64,000 nucleotides of DNA from Saururus chinensis (GCA_035235625.1 CP141142.1:17370995-17434994), one strand, 5' to 3'; positions 44,614 through 57,290 are shown, counted from the stretch's first letter. Made by a program: numbers and translations. Notes: generated by a model from the sequence alone, not told the origin.

Positions 44614-47396
44614 TCTTGTGCACGATGACCAGACTCGACCAGTTAGCGAAGGATTAGTTCTAAGCCTTTACTTTATTATTTCCATAGTTGCTTTTGACGA
44701 TTTGCTATTGTAATAGTTAGTATTATGGATATTTAGATGTATTTTGGGTTGGTTCAGTCAATGGCCCGGGTTAGCCGAACCACTGACTGGCATGCGTCCC
44801 TAGGGAAGTGGGCCGGCCTAGGTTGGGTTGGCGCAACTCCCTAGGGGACTGGTAGAACTTCCCTAGGGATGCATCGGGCACAACTTCCCTAGGGGACTGG
44901 TAGTGTTGCTACTGATCTGGCCAAAGTGGCCGCTATGCTCTCTTGGCCGACTCCATCATGTGTCCGGGCGCTCAGGGGTTTTCTTAGCCTTATAAGTTAT
45001 TATCGTCGGATTATCCCTCGGTACGGCAAGTTGGCTCGTCCTCTTACTGAATTGTTGAAGAAGGGGGCATTCGCATGGTCGCCAACTGCCCAAATAGCCT
45101 TCAAAGGGCTCAAGTAGGCAATGGCGTTTGCCCCGGTCTTGCTCTTACCAGATTTTAGTCGGCCGTTTGTGGTGGAGATGAATGTGTCAGAGAAAGGCTT
45201 GGGTGCTGTCCTCTTGCAGGATGACCGCCCTCTAGCTTATTTCAGTAAAGCTCTCGCTGGTCGTTCCTTGTCTCTGTCCATGTATGAGAAGGAAATGTTG
45301 GCTATCATCCTCGCCGTTGACAAATGGCATCCGTATTTGTTGGGTCATCGCTTTCAGATCTGCACCGACCACCAACCGCTGAAATATTTTTTGGATCAGC
45401 GAGTGTCTACTCCGGCTCAGCAGCGGTGGGTGAGCAAGTTGCTCGGCTATGACTACGAGTTAGTGTACAAAAAGGGGTCCAAAAATATCGTTGCTGATGC
45501 GCTCTCTCGTAGTCCAGTCCTGGGCTCCTGCTTAACCATCTCCACCCTTTCTTGCTCGTTTATTGAGGAGCTACAACATGCTTATGGTATGGATTCATGG
45601 ACACAGGAGGTTATTGCCGCCATTCAGGCCAACCCAGCAGCCCGGCCTTTCTTTGTGTGGCGGGATGGTCTTCTCTTATGGAAAGACCGTTTGTGGGTTC
45701 CCGATGTTTCTACTATGCGCAGCCGTATCATTTCGCATTTTCATGACACTCCTGTGGCTGGCCACGAGGGGTCCTTCCGTACGTATAAGAGGGTTAGCCA
45801 GAGTTTCTTGTGGCGAGGCATCCATCGTGCAGTCCATGATTACATCATTGCTTGTGATGTTTGTCAGCGGGCTAAGGCCACTACCACCTCCCCAGCCGGG
45901 TTGCTACAACCCTTGCCTATTCCAGAGAAGGTTTGGGATGACATTTCAATGGATTTTGTGGAGGCTTTACTAGTGGTGCAGGGTAAGTCCGTCATTATGG
46001 TTGTGGTGAACAGATTGTCAAAGTATGCTCATTTTTGTGCACTAGGCCATCCATTCACCACTAAGACTGTTGCTGAGCTCTTTGTTCGCAAGGTGGCGCA
46101 CTTGCATGGTATGCCACGCACGATTGTCTCTGACTGGGACTGGGTATTTCTCTCCCAGTTCTGGCAAGAAATTTTCATGTTGTAGGGATCTTCTTTACAT
46201 ATTAGCACCGCTTATCATCCTCAGATGGATGGCCAGACGGAGGTGGTTAACCGTTGCTTGGAGCAGTACCTCCGCTACTTCACCATGATGTAGCCCCACC
46301 GGTGGCTTCAGCTCCTTCCTTGGGCTGAGTGGTCTTATAATATGGCCTATCAAACGCGCGCTGGTTTCACCCTGTTTGAGGTGTTCTATGGGCGGCCGCT
46401 ACCGACTGTTTTATCTTATGTGCCTAGTCGCTCCTCCGTTGCTGAGGTGGATTATATGTTGCAGACACGTGATGAGGTCTTACGCCAGCTTAAAGAGAAT
46501 TTGGCGGCTACTCAAAGCCGGATGATGCAGGTTTATGATCGTCATCATACGGATCAGGAATTTGCTATTGGTAATTTGGTCTATGTCTTGGTTCTTCCTC
46601 AATGCCAGACCTCTCTGTTTCAGCCAGAGCACTCCAAGCTTGTGCCCTGCTTCCATGGTCCGTATGTTATTGAGGAGCGTGTTGGACTGGTGGCCTACCG
46701 CTTGACTCTTCCTCCTAATTCTTTAGCTCATCTGGTGTTTCATGTCTCTCGTCTGCACCACTTTGTGGGTGATGCTGCTTTGGTGCGAGAAGTGCCTCCT
46801 CCCTTGATGGGGCCGCTTGTGCCCAATGATCCTGTCCATGCTGCTATCCTACAAAAGCGTCGGGTTTGACGCTCTGGCAGCATTATCACTGAGGTCTTGC
46901 TTTCTTGGCGGGGTTAGTCTCTTGAGGATGCCTGTGGATGCCTGAAGATGATTTTCTGGCCCGTTTTCCAGATTGGTCGCCTTGAGGACAAGGCGAATAG
47001 CGGAAGCATGGTAGTGTGTTGTGCACAATGACCAGACTCGACCAGTTAGCGAAGGATTAGTTCTAAGCCTTTACTTTATTATTTCCATAGTTGTTTTGGA
47101 CGATTTGCTATTGTAATAGTTAGTATTATGGATATTTAGATGTATTTTGGGTTGGTTCAGTCAGTGGCCCGGGTTAGCCAAACCACTGACTGGCATGCAT
47201 CCCTAGGGAAGTGGGCCAGCCTGGGTTGGGTTGGCACGACTCCCTAGGGGACTGGTTGTCCCCTATATGGGGCGATCTCCTTTCTTTTGATGGTTAGGCA
47301 AGTATTGAATTCCAGTTTCTTCCCTTTCTTCCCTACTTCTTCCCTTTCACTACGTAGAACTCCTAGGTATCGATTGTGCCTGCATCGGGCACATCA
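44614..47396 (+). mobile_element. Internally deleted chromovirus (gypsy) element, TSD GTATA
   Basis: GTATA lies at 44609-44613 and 47397-47401. The right LTR is 47015-47396 (382 bp; TGTTGTGCAC...GGGCACATCA). The left LTR begins TCTTGTGCACGATGACCAGA (TG mutated to TC) and matches the right one to about 44855, then is scrambled: short CTTCCCTAGGGGACTGGTAG pieces repeat. The interior starts abruptly in RT, so gag, protease and most of RT are deleted. The few differences between LTRs suggest it is younger than its surroundings. Confidence 0.9.
44890..46995 (+). pseudogene. Chromovirus pol remnant: RT end, RNase H, integrase, chromodomain
   Basis: Nearly continuous plus-strand frame. RT end: [20 protein letters not shown]. 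RNase H: VEMNVSEKGLGAVLLQDD (first Asp is Asn), YEKEMLAIILAVDKW, CTDHQPLKYFL, VADALSR. Integrase: HHCC finger HDTPVAGHEGSF...CDVCQRAK; core Asp in DISMDFVEALLV, second in VSDWDWVF (usual form SDRDPVF), Glu in [10 protein letters not shown]; then GNLVYVLVL and PYVIEERVGLVAYRL. A C-terminal VLLSWRG and SLEDACG mark a chromodomain remnant, which in chromoviruses targets integration to marked chromatin. Stops at 45118, 46183, 46291 and 46867 disable it. Coding similarity is otherwise very well kept. Confidence 0.9.
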
Positions 47397-47401
47397 GTAT
47401 A

Positions 47402-47783
47402 TATATGTAGTTCCACAATTATTTCGAAGATGAGGCTATAGAATGGGTGATTCATTACTTAAAAGTGATTGGATCAAAATTATTTACTTGTTTCAAGAAT
47501 TCGGGGTTGGTTCTTTTAAAAAAATGGTATGTTTTTAAGAGAAGATTTTTTTTATTTTTGTTTTCTTATTTTTATTTATTTCTTTTCATAGGTTTAGATG
47601 TTTGTGGGTATCATTGTTGTAAACCCTCAAGAGACACAACTCGTCCAACTAGGGATACTTAGGGGTTTAAAGGCCGGTTACATACGCTAAATGCAATTGT
47701 GATTTCCTATGAAAGTGGGATTCATTTTTCTCGATTAGTTTCTTTTGCTCAAGGACTGGAAAAATTTAGCTTTGAGGGTATTT
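47402..47783. other. Non-coding stretch
   Basis: AT-rich, with no recognisable gene, between the chromovirus and the next LTR. Confidence 0.4.
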
Positions 47784-48929
47784 TATAAGTATAGTTTATA
47801 TGTAATTTTATCATTAATTATTCTCTCTCTTAGTCTTGTTTAAGAGTTAATATAGCTTACATAATTAGGAATTAAAGTTACTTAGATTAGGAAACACTTG
47901 CATAATGTTTTGAGTTAAATTGGCTAACTTTTGAATTTTTCATGCAGATCATTCATTGGCGATCAATCGGCCTATATGCTTGTTCAATCAGCTACAAAGT
48001 AATTGAAGAAAAATTTTAATCAATGTTCCTGATTGATTGGGCACTCAAGCCGATCCATTGGCTTAATGCGTAGTTTCTTATTTTTAGCCAATTTTGAGTT
48101 GACTTTAATGTCTTTATAAAGTCGTATGGTTCTCGAAATTGAAAAGTCTAATAGATTTTTTGAAGAGAAAAAAGGAGAAGATAGAGAAACAGTCAAAGCT
48201 TTTAATAGAGATTCAAGAGCTTTCTTCTACCATGCAAGGCTAGGTTTTTCTTTTACTTAGAAGTTGATGAAACTATAGATAAGTTTCAATTTCTTTTTCT
48301 TTTTAGTTTTGATCTCAGTTGTGAATAATAACAATTGTATGATAATGATTTCCTTTTTAATAGAAGAGTTTTCATGTTTATTCAATTCTATGTTGAATTA
48401 TTATCTTGTAGATGTTAGATTGATATGGTTTTGATATTTATATCAATTCTAATTGATGTGATTAAGATGGTGATGCAATAGTTTTAATATTAATATGATT
48501 AATGAATTGGATGAGTTATACTAAGCTTAGACAAGTCATGCCATAGTTTAGTTTAGTGTAGATGATTTTTACTCTTGTCAAAGATAGTTCATGTCATAGA
48601 TTTAACTGATGATTCGGTCTAAAGTAATTCTAGCTTTTAGCCGAGAATACTTGTTCATATGCATACTAGATTAAAATTAGAGATTAAGGAATTATTATGA
48701 TTCTATAGTGGATTCGATCTCCTAAATAATTGCCATCATATTGTTCTCTTTTGTTTAGTTTAATTGATTATTTTTATTGTTTAATTGTAATTTAAGTTCT
48801 TTCAATTTTAAATTAATGAATTCTCTCTTAGATTTAGTAATTAATTCATTTGTCCCTGAGGTTCAACAACCCTTAATAATTGTAGTACAATTATCTTGTA
48901 CACTTACAAAGGTTAACTATAAACGATTA
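47784..48929 (+). mobile_element. Solo LTR related to 7777-9197 (ends eroded)
   Basis: Similar, in opposite window orientation, to 7777-8650 (for example AGTTGATGAAACTATAGATA and AGATTAAGGAATTATTATGA-type stretches). Predicted ends TTATAAGTATAG and TAAACGATTA fit TG...CA with one change each, flanked by GTATT / GTACT. The paired GATCNATCG modules lie at 47959-48065, and TTTATAAAG at about 48111-48119 is the TATA box. It interrupts chromoviral integrase sequence that resumes at 48930. Confidence 0.6.
47959..48065 (+). promoter_or_regulatory. Two paired GATCNATCG modules in a solo LTR
   Basis: Module 1: GATCAATCG, 12 bp, GTTCAATCA. Module 2: GATTGATTG, 12 bp, GATCCATTG. They lie about 50 bp upstream of the TATA box. 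Same layout as at 8688-8790. Confidence 0.5.
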
Positions 48930-49505
48930 GTACTTATACAAAGGAAATCATCTCTGCATTCGAGTAGGTTCCTTGCACCAACAATTGATTCATGAACTAT
49001 ACAACAATGAATTCGCTAGGCATTTCAAAAGAGACGAGACTAAAGTCGTGGTTAAGAAAGGTACCATTGGCCTCATATTAGAAAAGATCTTGGAAAGTTT
49101 GTTAAACATTGTATTACTTGCCGATAGGATAAGGGCCATTGCTAAAACCTTGGAATGTATATGACTTTACAAGTTCCCACTCCACCTTGGGACGACATAT
49201 CCATGGACTTTGTATTAAGACTGCCTAGAACCTAGTGAGGGGTTGACTCTATCTTCATGGTCATCTACATGTTTAAAGAAAGGTCCACTTTTACCCTTGT
49301 AAAAAACCACTAATGCCACACATGCAGCTTTGATTTTCTTCAAGGAGGTGGTCCATTCACATGGAATTGCTAAGTCCATTGCGTTTGATAGAGACACACA
49401 TTTCCTCGAACATTTATGGCTACTTTGTGGAAGAGATTGCATACAACCTTGCCATTTAGCAGCACTTGCCATTTGCAACAAAAAGCCAAAAAGAGGTAAC
49501 TATCC
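48930..49505 (+). pseudogene. Chromovirus integrase fragment
   Basis: Plus-strand pieces LYKGNHLCIRVGSLHQQLIH, ELYNNEFARHFKRDET (HHCC finger start), PPWDDISMDFVLRLPRT (first catalytic Asp, about 49190-49230) and IFFKEVVHSHGIAKSIAFDR (second Asp region, about 49330-49400). Frame changes occur between them. The integrase ends near 49500, where an Athila-like LTR begins. Confidence 0.75.
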
Positions 49506-49511
49506 GATTGA

Positions 49512-50903
49512 TGCACAAAAATAATGTTCAATTAAATGTTCCCTCATTTTGAATTGCAATCCTATTTTGTATTAAGTCATTGCTTATTTGGGCTATTTAT
49601 GTTATGAATAAGTTAGTTTGACCTTAATTGAATTTACATGTCTAAACATGCTTCAACAGGATCCAAGTAGAAGAGAAAGTAAAGCCCATATACCCAAAGC
49701 TATTTGAAAGTCAAGAATGGGCTCCTAATGGTCTAAATATGCATAAAATAGTCAAACACAACCTTTTGGACCTGTTGGATTTGAGATTTGCATCAAGAGA
49801 ACTAAATTAGGAAAGAAGCTGATTTAGACAGATTGACACAACCTTAGTATTTTGACCATATCTCTCTATATATAATTCAGATTGATACAATTATAGTGGC
49901 ATTAGAAAGAAAACTTTCGTAGCTAGAATCATTATTTTTAGAAGAAAATCACAATTCTGAAGATTTATGGGTCGAATTTGGCATGTAAAGGAACAAATAG
50001 TTAACTAACCTGAGGCTAGCACATGGAGAATCTTTTCATTGATTATGATTGATACACATAAGGAAAGACAATGAGGATGATTGGATAAATAAAGGAAGAT
50101 TCAAAGATAATTATTTGCTAAACAAATCATTGATTTATTTGATTGATTTAGAATCTAGACATTGCCAAAGAAGCAACCAATCAAGCAATCAATCAGGATG
50201 TAATCTAGAGATATGATTTGACTTTTCTCTTTAAATCAACCCCTTCTACTCCTATAAATAGAGGGGTGGACATAATAGAGGCATCATTCCCTCTTCTTTG
50301 GAGCTCTCTTCTCTTATTTTTCTTCTCTTCCTTTTTATTTTTGTTTTTAGTTTTATTGTAATGACTTTCTAAGCTCTCAAGCTAATGCTAGGGATGAAGC
50401 TTATACTTGATGTTTAATGGCTACTTTTATTCAAGTAAGTTCTTTATTATTTTAAATTAATATTTTATATTGAAAGAGTTTATAATCTATATAATTATTT
50501 GATTTGGTGTTGATGAAAGGCACGCCGAATGCTTATAATTCCCTGTGATTATATATTTAATGCTTTCACATAGTAAACAATCAATTATTATTGTTCTATT
50601 TCATAGTTCTTTAAAAGATAAATTTTTTGATTGAGACGAATTTTCATTTGATCTTAATTGAGTTATAATTTGAATCAAATATACATTAGAGATTTATTAC
50701 AAGTTGATTTTCGATGCCTTAGCACTTTCTCTTTGATTGTCTCTTATTCTCTATTTTACATTCCTTCTGTACTCTATTCTCTTTGTAATAGTTTTCTTTG
50801 TCATACAAGGCTTTCCCTGTGGATCGGCCTTGTTTATTATAGTTGATAAGTAAAAAAATAAATCTGAATTAGACTACTTCATAGTCTTGTTTCAGACGTA
50901 ACA
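49512..50903 (+). mobile_element. 5' LTR of a deleted Athila-like element (left end approximate)
   Basis: Ends GTTTCAGACGTAACA (50903), just before a primer-binding site. It contains a TATA box (CCTATAAATAGAGGGG, 50251-50266) preceded by ATTGATTTATTTGATTGATT and CAATCAAGCAATCAATCA (50129-50195). The segment 50405-50840 is repeated at 52368-52793. The left end is placed at TGATGCACAAAAATAATG by eye. About 1.4 kb, usual for Athila LTRs. Confidence 0.65.
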
Positions 50904-50909
50904 ATAAAT

Positions 50910-50927
50910 TGGTGTCGTTGGCAGGGA
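50910..50927 (+). other. Primer-binding site, tRNA-Asp type (decayed)
   Basis: TGGTGTCGTTGGCAGGGA, close to TGGCGCCGTTGCCGGGGA typical of Athila elements, with C-to-T and related changes. Seven bases after the LTR end. Confidence 0.65.
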
Positions 50928-51261
50928 TTGCAACGTGTGACAAGAATCCGTTACGAAAAAAAACTCACTCTAACTTTACTAATTCTCTGTATTTTTTTAT
51001 AATAACTCTTTAAATTCAGTCATTTACTTTATGTCATTTACTTTTAGTACTTAAATTTTGTAAACTTTTTTTGACCGAAGGCACTACCCACGTTACTACC
51101 GAAAATTTTTCGGGATCAAACGTGTACCTTGATAGTGCCTTTGGCCTTATTTTGCAATTTAAATTTTGTCTATTAACTTCTAACTCTCTAACTTTTATAT
51201 TTTTTCATTTAATTTCTGCACTTTTACTTTCATTTGTTACCAAAAAAAAATTTGTTGTTGC

Positions 51262-52370
51262 ATGTTTACACGGGTGCGTGATAATTCTGGACGATTGAGA
51301 AGAGTGAACAAATCTTTTGAAAATTCTCTTTCTTTTAATATAATGGAGGATCTAATAAGTAGCGAGGAACTAAGAAGTGATAATGGGGATAATAATGCAC
51401 AAAATGTTCAAGTTAAAACCTTGTATGATTATTTGCAACCAACTAGATGGAGTTCTCCTTCTTGCATAATTTTTCCAACTAATGTGGGTGGTTTTGAACT
51501 CAAGCCGGGTGTAATTCAATTACTACCCAAATTTTATGGCTTAGATTCGGAAAACCTATATTTACATTTAAAAGAGTTTGAAGAGGTTTGTGCAACTTTA
51601 CTAAACCAAAATGTCTCAAATGATGTTATTAGATTAAACCTTTCCATTTTCGTTAAAGGAAAAAGTAAAAAATTGGTTGAATTATTTGAAGCCAAGATTC
51701 ATTAGAACATGATAAGAAATGCAAAGAGAATTTTTGAAAAACTTTTTCCCCACCCATAGAACTAATACACTTAGAAAGAACATCATGAATTTTTCACAAA
51801 AAGAAAATGAGACTTCCTTTCAATGTTGGGAAAGATTTAAAGAACTTTTTTTGTTGTGCCCACATCATAAATATAAAACATAGCGTTCAATTAGTTTCTT
51901 TTATAATGTCTTGATTTCTCAAATGAGGCAATTTGTTGAAATGATGTCTAATAGAGAATTTTTTAATAAAGAACCTGAGAAAGAATAAGACTATTTTGAT
52001 GTGTTGGCTGAAAATGCTCAATCGTGGGAAGATTCTAATGAATTTGAAAGTAGTAATAAGACCAAATCTAATGGGACAACTAAGGGGGGCATATACATTC
52101 TTAAAGAAGAGGATGATGTAAAAGCAAAAATTACAAGTTTAACTAGAAAAGTTGAGACTATAAAAATTAATAGGGAAAATATGTCTAATGCTTCTAAAAA
52201 AACATAAGATATTTGTAGTATATGTGAGAGTGATGGACACCAAACACAGGATTGCCCAACAATCCCTGCTTTTCAAGCGGTGTTGCATATTTAAGCAAAT
52301 GCTATAAATACCTACAAAAGACCTTTTTCATCTCCTTATTCTGAAACTTATATTCCTAATATACTTGATG
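51262..52370 (+). pseudogene. Athila-like gag
   Basis: Plus-strand gag reading KTLYDYLQPTRWSSPSCIIF, FELKPGVIQLLPKFYGLDSE, LYLHLKEFEEVCATLL, then ETSFQCWERFKELF, MRQFVEMMSNREFFNKEPE, YFDVLAENAQSWED, a zinc knuckle CSICESDGHQTQDC followed by PTIPAFQ, and NAINTYKRPFSSPYSE. The order and wording are those of Athila/Tat gag. A stop at 51703 and several frame changes break it. At 52368 gag jumps into LTR sequence at the shared words ATACTTGATGTTTAATGGCT, so pol and the LTR start were removed in one deletion. Confidence 0.85.
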
Positions 52371-52793
52371 TTTAATGGCTATTTTGATTCAAGTAAGTTC
52401 TTTATCATTTTAAATTGATGTTTCATATTTAAAGAGTTTATAATTTATATAATTATTTGATTCGGTGTTCACGAATGGCATGTCGAATGCTTATAATTCC
52501 CTGTGATTATATACTTAATGCTTTCACGTAGTAAACAATCAATTACTATTGTTCCATTTCAAAGTTCTTTAAAAGTTAAATTTTTTGATTGATACGAATT
52601 TTCATTTGATCTTAATTGAGTTATCATTTGAATCAAATATACATTAGAGATTTATTACAAGTGGATTTCCGATGCCTTAGCACTTTCTCTTTGATTGTCT
52701 CTTATTCTCTATTTTACCTTCCTTCTCTACTCTATTCTCTTTGTAATAGTTTTCTTTGTCACACAAGGTTTTCCCTGTGAATTGACCTTGTTT
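52368..52793 (+). repeat. 3' LTR fragment of the deleted Athila-like element
   Basis: Direct repeat of 50405-50840 with small differences; begins at the deletion junction and stops at CTTGTTTTCC before the LTR end. Confidence 0.85.
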
Positions 52794-54089
52794 TCCTTTT
52801 GAAGCTATTCCACATCACTATAGCATACCCTAACGCTTAGTGGTTGGGTTATTAGTTTCAACAAAAATGGAACATACTGCCCTTAAGGGCATTAGGGTAA
52901 TTCTATCACCTAGGGAATGGTACTCTCCCTTAGGTCATTTGGTCATCTCACTACCCTTTTATTTATTTTAAGTCATAATCCTCTCTGGAGGTTCCACTCT
53001 CAAGCTGACCCGTGCTTCCATTCACACGAATGTGGGCGGGTCCACTCAAAGGGGTATTTCTATCATTTGGTTTAAGGCATTCATGATATCCAATGGGTCC
53101 AAAATTGAACTCAATGGTACTACTTGACTTCATGGACTCTGTGTAATTTTCCTGGCATGTGACGGGGTCGTGAACCCCTTGAACTGACCCAGGTTTTGAC
53201 AAACAATTTATTATAAACCCTAAGGGCAAAAGGGTCATTTTATAATCTATGGAATTTTTTCCCAGTCTAAAACTTGGTCCAAATATTCCTACACCTCTTA
53301 GGGTCCATGTGTATTTTTCTAGAATTTGTTTGGCACTTTTAGACTCATGAACTAGACCCGGTTCGGTATCATCTTTTATTCTTTGAACCGGACCAACAAA
53401 AAAGAACCCTTTTTTAGATCCAGGTTAGAGAGACTGAACCAGACCAGTTCTGGTCCAACAGTTGTCACGCCCCAGCAATGCCCGACCCGAGCCGAACCGG
53501 GTCCAGGGGCCGGTCAAGCGCGCAGGGGCGACGAAGTGAAAATTGAGAAATGATCTAGCGGAAGACTTAATCCCTAACCACAGGTGATTAATAGAAACAC
53601 GGAGTGCACACAATCCTTTGAGCAAGAGTAAATAAAAGGGAAGAAAATGTGTTCCTTATCACAAAGTAAACAACAATCTCAAACCCACAAGCTTAGTTAA
53701 GTAAAGCCCACACCGGCTCAATATAAGTCATAAGCATCACAACTGCAAAATACGACATGAATCCAAGACAAGAACCCTACACAAAGGTTCGAACATAAAG
53801 CATGAAACAAACGCAGGTAAGTCACACAACGATCTCCATCATCACACCCAAGCTACCTCTGACCTTTCCTCATAGAGGCAATCCTGTCCGTCTGCGTGTC
53901 GCACCACGCAGCCCCAAATCAAAACACAAAAGAGGGGTAAGTTTTAACACTCAGCAATGGTTTTAATATCACTGTCAACGTAGAAAATACGATAGCTTAG
54001 AAATGAGATCGTTCAGATCAAAGATTTACATAGTGCATCACTTTCTGATCACACATTCATATCACCCAACACGGCATCATAATGCATAA

Positions 54090-54365
54090 TTCAATCTGCA
54101 TGGATGTATCTCTAACATACATATTCCCACATGCATTCACATCATAACCAATCCCGCATGGATGTATCTCTAACATACAAATTCCCACATGCATAACATC
54201 AAAATCAACATGCATGGATGTATCTCTAGCATACATATTCCCACATGCATTCACATCATAACCAATCCCGCATAGATGTATCTTTAACATACATATTCCC
54301 ACATGCATAACATCAAAATCAACATGCATGGATGTATCTCTAGCATACATATTCCACATGCATAG
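54090..54365. repeat. Tandem array, five ~58 bp units
   Basis: Units start GCATGGATGTATCTCTA and continue CATACATATTCCCACATGCA. Alternate units carry CATTCACATCATAACC or TAACATCAAAATCAAC, so a ~116 bp dimer repeats. Confidence 0.85.
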
Positions 54366-55607
54366 TATCAAATCAAACTCCATCAAGGAGTAACCACACA
54401 ATAATGTCACACAGACGGGAGCATAGACAAGGCCACGAAGGCGTGTCATGGTCCAAAATTTCTACACAAGAATTCGAGAAAGATCGGGGTTGTCAATCCC
54501 TAATACTGCTCGCCCTGGACGATCCTGGCCAAGGATGTCCCATTCTCACACAGAGAATCTAGAGCAGGGGTGTTCGCCCAGGGACATCTCCTGCGGAGGG
54601 AAGAGCCCGAGTTCTCACACAAAGAACCCTAGAACACGTGGTAGCGGGGTGCACACGACATACCACACTGGATTCTCAGGGTCCAGATGACACACATAAT
54701 AATATTCTCACATATCCGCAAGACAAGTACACAACTTGTCCCCACATCATTCCATTAAACAAGACTCAACCCGGGGAGTGCACTCGTTCCACACAGGAAC
54801 TTCAAATCAAAATATGTCCTTTCGGACCAATCAGCTTGCGATTAATCCACGACCGATCAATCCGGCACACAATTTCATCACAGTGCATCCAATCGGTCAA
54901 ATTCGATTAATCACGATTAAGCCTCAATTGGAAATCCATTTTTTATGATGCGTGCAGCATGGTACATGCGTGGGCAAAGCACACATGAATCCTAATCCAT
55001 GATAAGTGCTCTCATCAGCCCCTAATGCATCATTCCTACTCACAATGTCAAGCTTCAACATCATCCCCCCACATGTGTGTGTTTAACTAGTAGAAGCCTT
55101 TCACATAATGCATATCAACATGCTTGAAAATCAACTCACTACCACACTACACATGTGAATTTCTATCTAAACATGAATTCCAGCGGAAATCATAGTAGAA
55201 GAATCGTTGAAATCATAGCTAAATTCAAAACTCAACCACAAAGGCTAAACACATATAACATCACTCATTTCATCATTGAGTCATGACATTCACCAACATT
55301 CACACACCACTAACCACAATCTATCATGACCAATCAGTCCAACAATGATTGTAGTCCTACTGAAAATATATGCTTAACCAAAGAGAAACAACCATTCATA
55401 AATTCAAGATAACGATTCCAATATCATGCCACAAAACATAAGTCATTCCACCATCCCTAAGCATATGTCTCAACTCTATAAACTCAATAGCATGAATTTC
55501 CAGTAGCCTAACATAGCTGAAAACACTCCACATTCATATAAAATTGGCAAGCTAAAGTGGAATCATCAAAATAGACATCATACACACAACATACAATTTT
55601 CTGTGTA

Positions 55608-55706
55608 GCCGATCGATCACCCTTCAGGCCGTTCGATCGGTTACACGCAAAAATTTGAAATTTACAGTTCAGCCGATCTATCGCCCTGCAAGGCCGATCA
55701 ATCGCC
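55608..55706 (+). promoter_or_regulatory. Two paired GATCNATCG modules in a solo LTR
   Basis: Module 1: GATCGATCA, CCCTTCAGGCC, GTTCGATCG. Module 2: GATCTATCG, CCCTGCAAGGCC, GATCAATCG. The spacer nearly equals that of the module at 8757 (CCCTGCAGCCC) although the two LTRs belong to different families. Here no TATA box follows closely. Confidence 0.5.
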
Positions 55707-57252
55707 AACACGGCAGAACAATCATCTTCTTCCTTTTGCAAAATCAAACCGAAACACCATAGATAACACTTCAAATCCACATCTAACACCCTAATCATCA
55801 TCAAAAGTCCTCCTTGACTTCCAGAATATCAAACCAAACCATAATAATGCAAAACCCTAAGAAATCGGGATTAAATAATTCCATTTTCTAATCTTACCAT
55901 TAACACACTAAATCAAGCAAACCATTTCGAAATAAGCAAAAAATGAAGAGTTTTTCCATGGATAAACAGAAATTTCGAAGACCCATTACCTCAGCACTTG
56001 ATTAAGCTCGGATTGAAGAGTCACCCTTCTTGAAATCCTTGAAAACACAATGAGTTTGAATTAAACTCTAATAGAAATCGATTTACCCAAGGAATCCCTA
56101 ATTAAATCTTAGATCTAGGGCTTGTTGGTAGTAAAAATCGAATTTTGAATGTTAGGGTTTGTAGTAAAACACAAATCAGTAGCTTTTGATGGTAAAAAAT
56201 GAATTGAATCAAGGGAAAAATGGTAGATTTGGAATAAATTAAGAGAAAAGCCATAGATTAGTGCTTAATTAGAGCAAGCTTACCTTAATCGGCTTCTAAT
56301 TCTGGCCTAAGTGGGGATTAGGCCAGCCCTCCTTCCTTAGCCTATTCCCAAAAATGGAAATGGCTCTGGTTTGCCCTTTTATAGTAAGGGTTAGGGTAGG
56401 CATAGGTAAGTTTTGGGGTGTAAATATGAAAAGTAGGCTAAAAGTGGGTATTTTGTAAATTTAAGCACAATTTAAGCCTAATAAAATTCTGAAAATTTTT
56501 GTGTGACCTTAAGTATATGTCTAGGTTCATTTGACTAAAAAATAAAATTTTTGACGGTGGGGCCCACAGGGGTCCCGCCAAAACCCTAATTTTTGGGAAA
56601 ATAGTAAAAATTCCGAAAAATCTCAAAAATTCACATTTGGTTTAAAATCACTTAAAACCACTAATGTTGAAGTTAATTTTGGTTAAAACCATCACAAACA
56701 CTATTTATCTACAAAATCACCGAATAAGATCAGAAAACGCGTAAATCTCACGATAATCCATAATTAAAGAAAACCAAAACCGGTTTAAAGATGAGGGTCC
56801 TTATAATAGTTGTCTTCAACCTGGGCTCAGAAAACAGGGAAAATGGTCCCCTGTTCTTGAGCAAGCATCTCTAACTAGCTCGCGATAAGGTTAAGGCCGC
56901 TGGATGACAGCCGATAGAATGTCCCTCCGACTCGTCCAGCGACAACCTAATTGTTTACAACTTATCCCTTCGGCACTAGAAGGGAACCCACCAGATCTGC
57001 TACAAGGCATCGTGACTAACCATAGACAAACTGAGAAGAAAGAGCATGATTATGATTATGAATGAACTCTCTAAGCATTTATGTGTATAGACAATAATTA
57101 ACACCTCAAAATCGGATTTGGAAACACCACTTAAAGCATGTTAATATGAAGAGCTTCTTGTAATGTCAATAGACAGATCACTGACCTACATCATTGGCTA
57201 ATGGTGAAGATGAGAAAACCACGAATCAAAGTGATTCTAAGAGGAAGAAACA

Positions 57253-57256
<4 letters not shown>

Positions 57257-57290
<34 letters not shown>
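57257..57290. repeat. (TA)n microsatellite
   Basis: Uninterrupted TA repeat of about 17 units. Confidence 0.95.

Larger units (their letters stand above)
53463..56805 (+). mobile_element. Solo LTR (3343 bp) nested in another solo LTR, TSD ACAGT/ATAGT
   Basis: Starts TGTCACGCCCCAGCAATG and ends GGGTCCTTATA. The flanks are ACAGT (53458-53462) and ATAGT (56806-56810). Both the end (CA to TA) and the duplication (C to T) show C-to-T changes, as expected for long-methylated DNA. Removing it rejoins GGTCCAACAGT to TGTCTTCAACC. It contains a tandem ~58 bp array (54090-54365) and the paired GATCNATCG modules (55608-55706). LTRs starting TGTCACGCCCC are common in large-LTR gypsy elements of plants. 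Confidence 0.8.

Noticed and set aside
49215-49481. Minus-strand 88-residue open frame
   Set aside because: It is antisense to recognisable chromovirus integrase.
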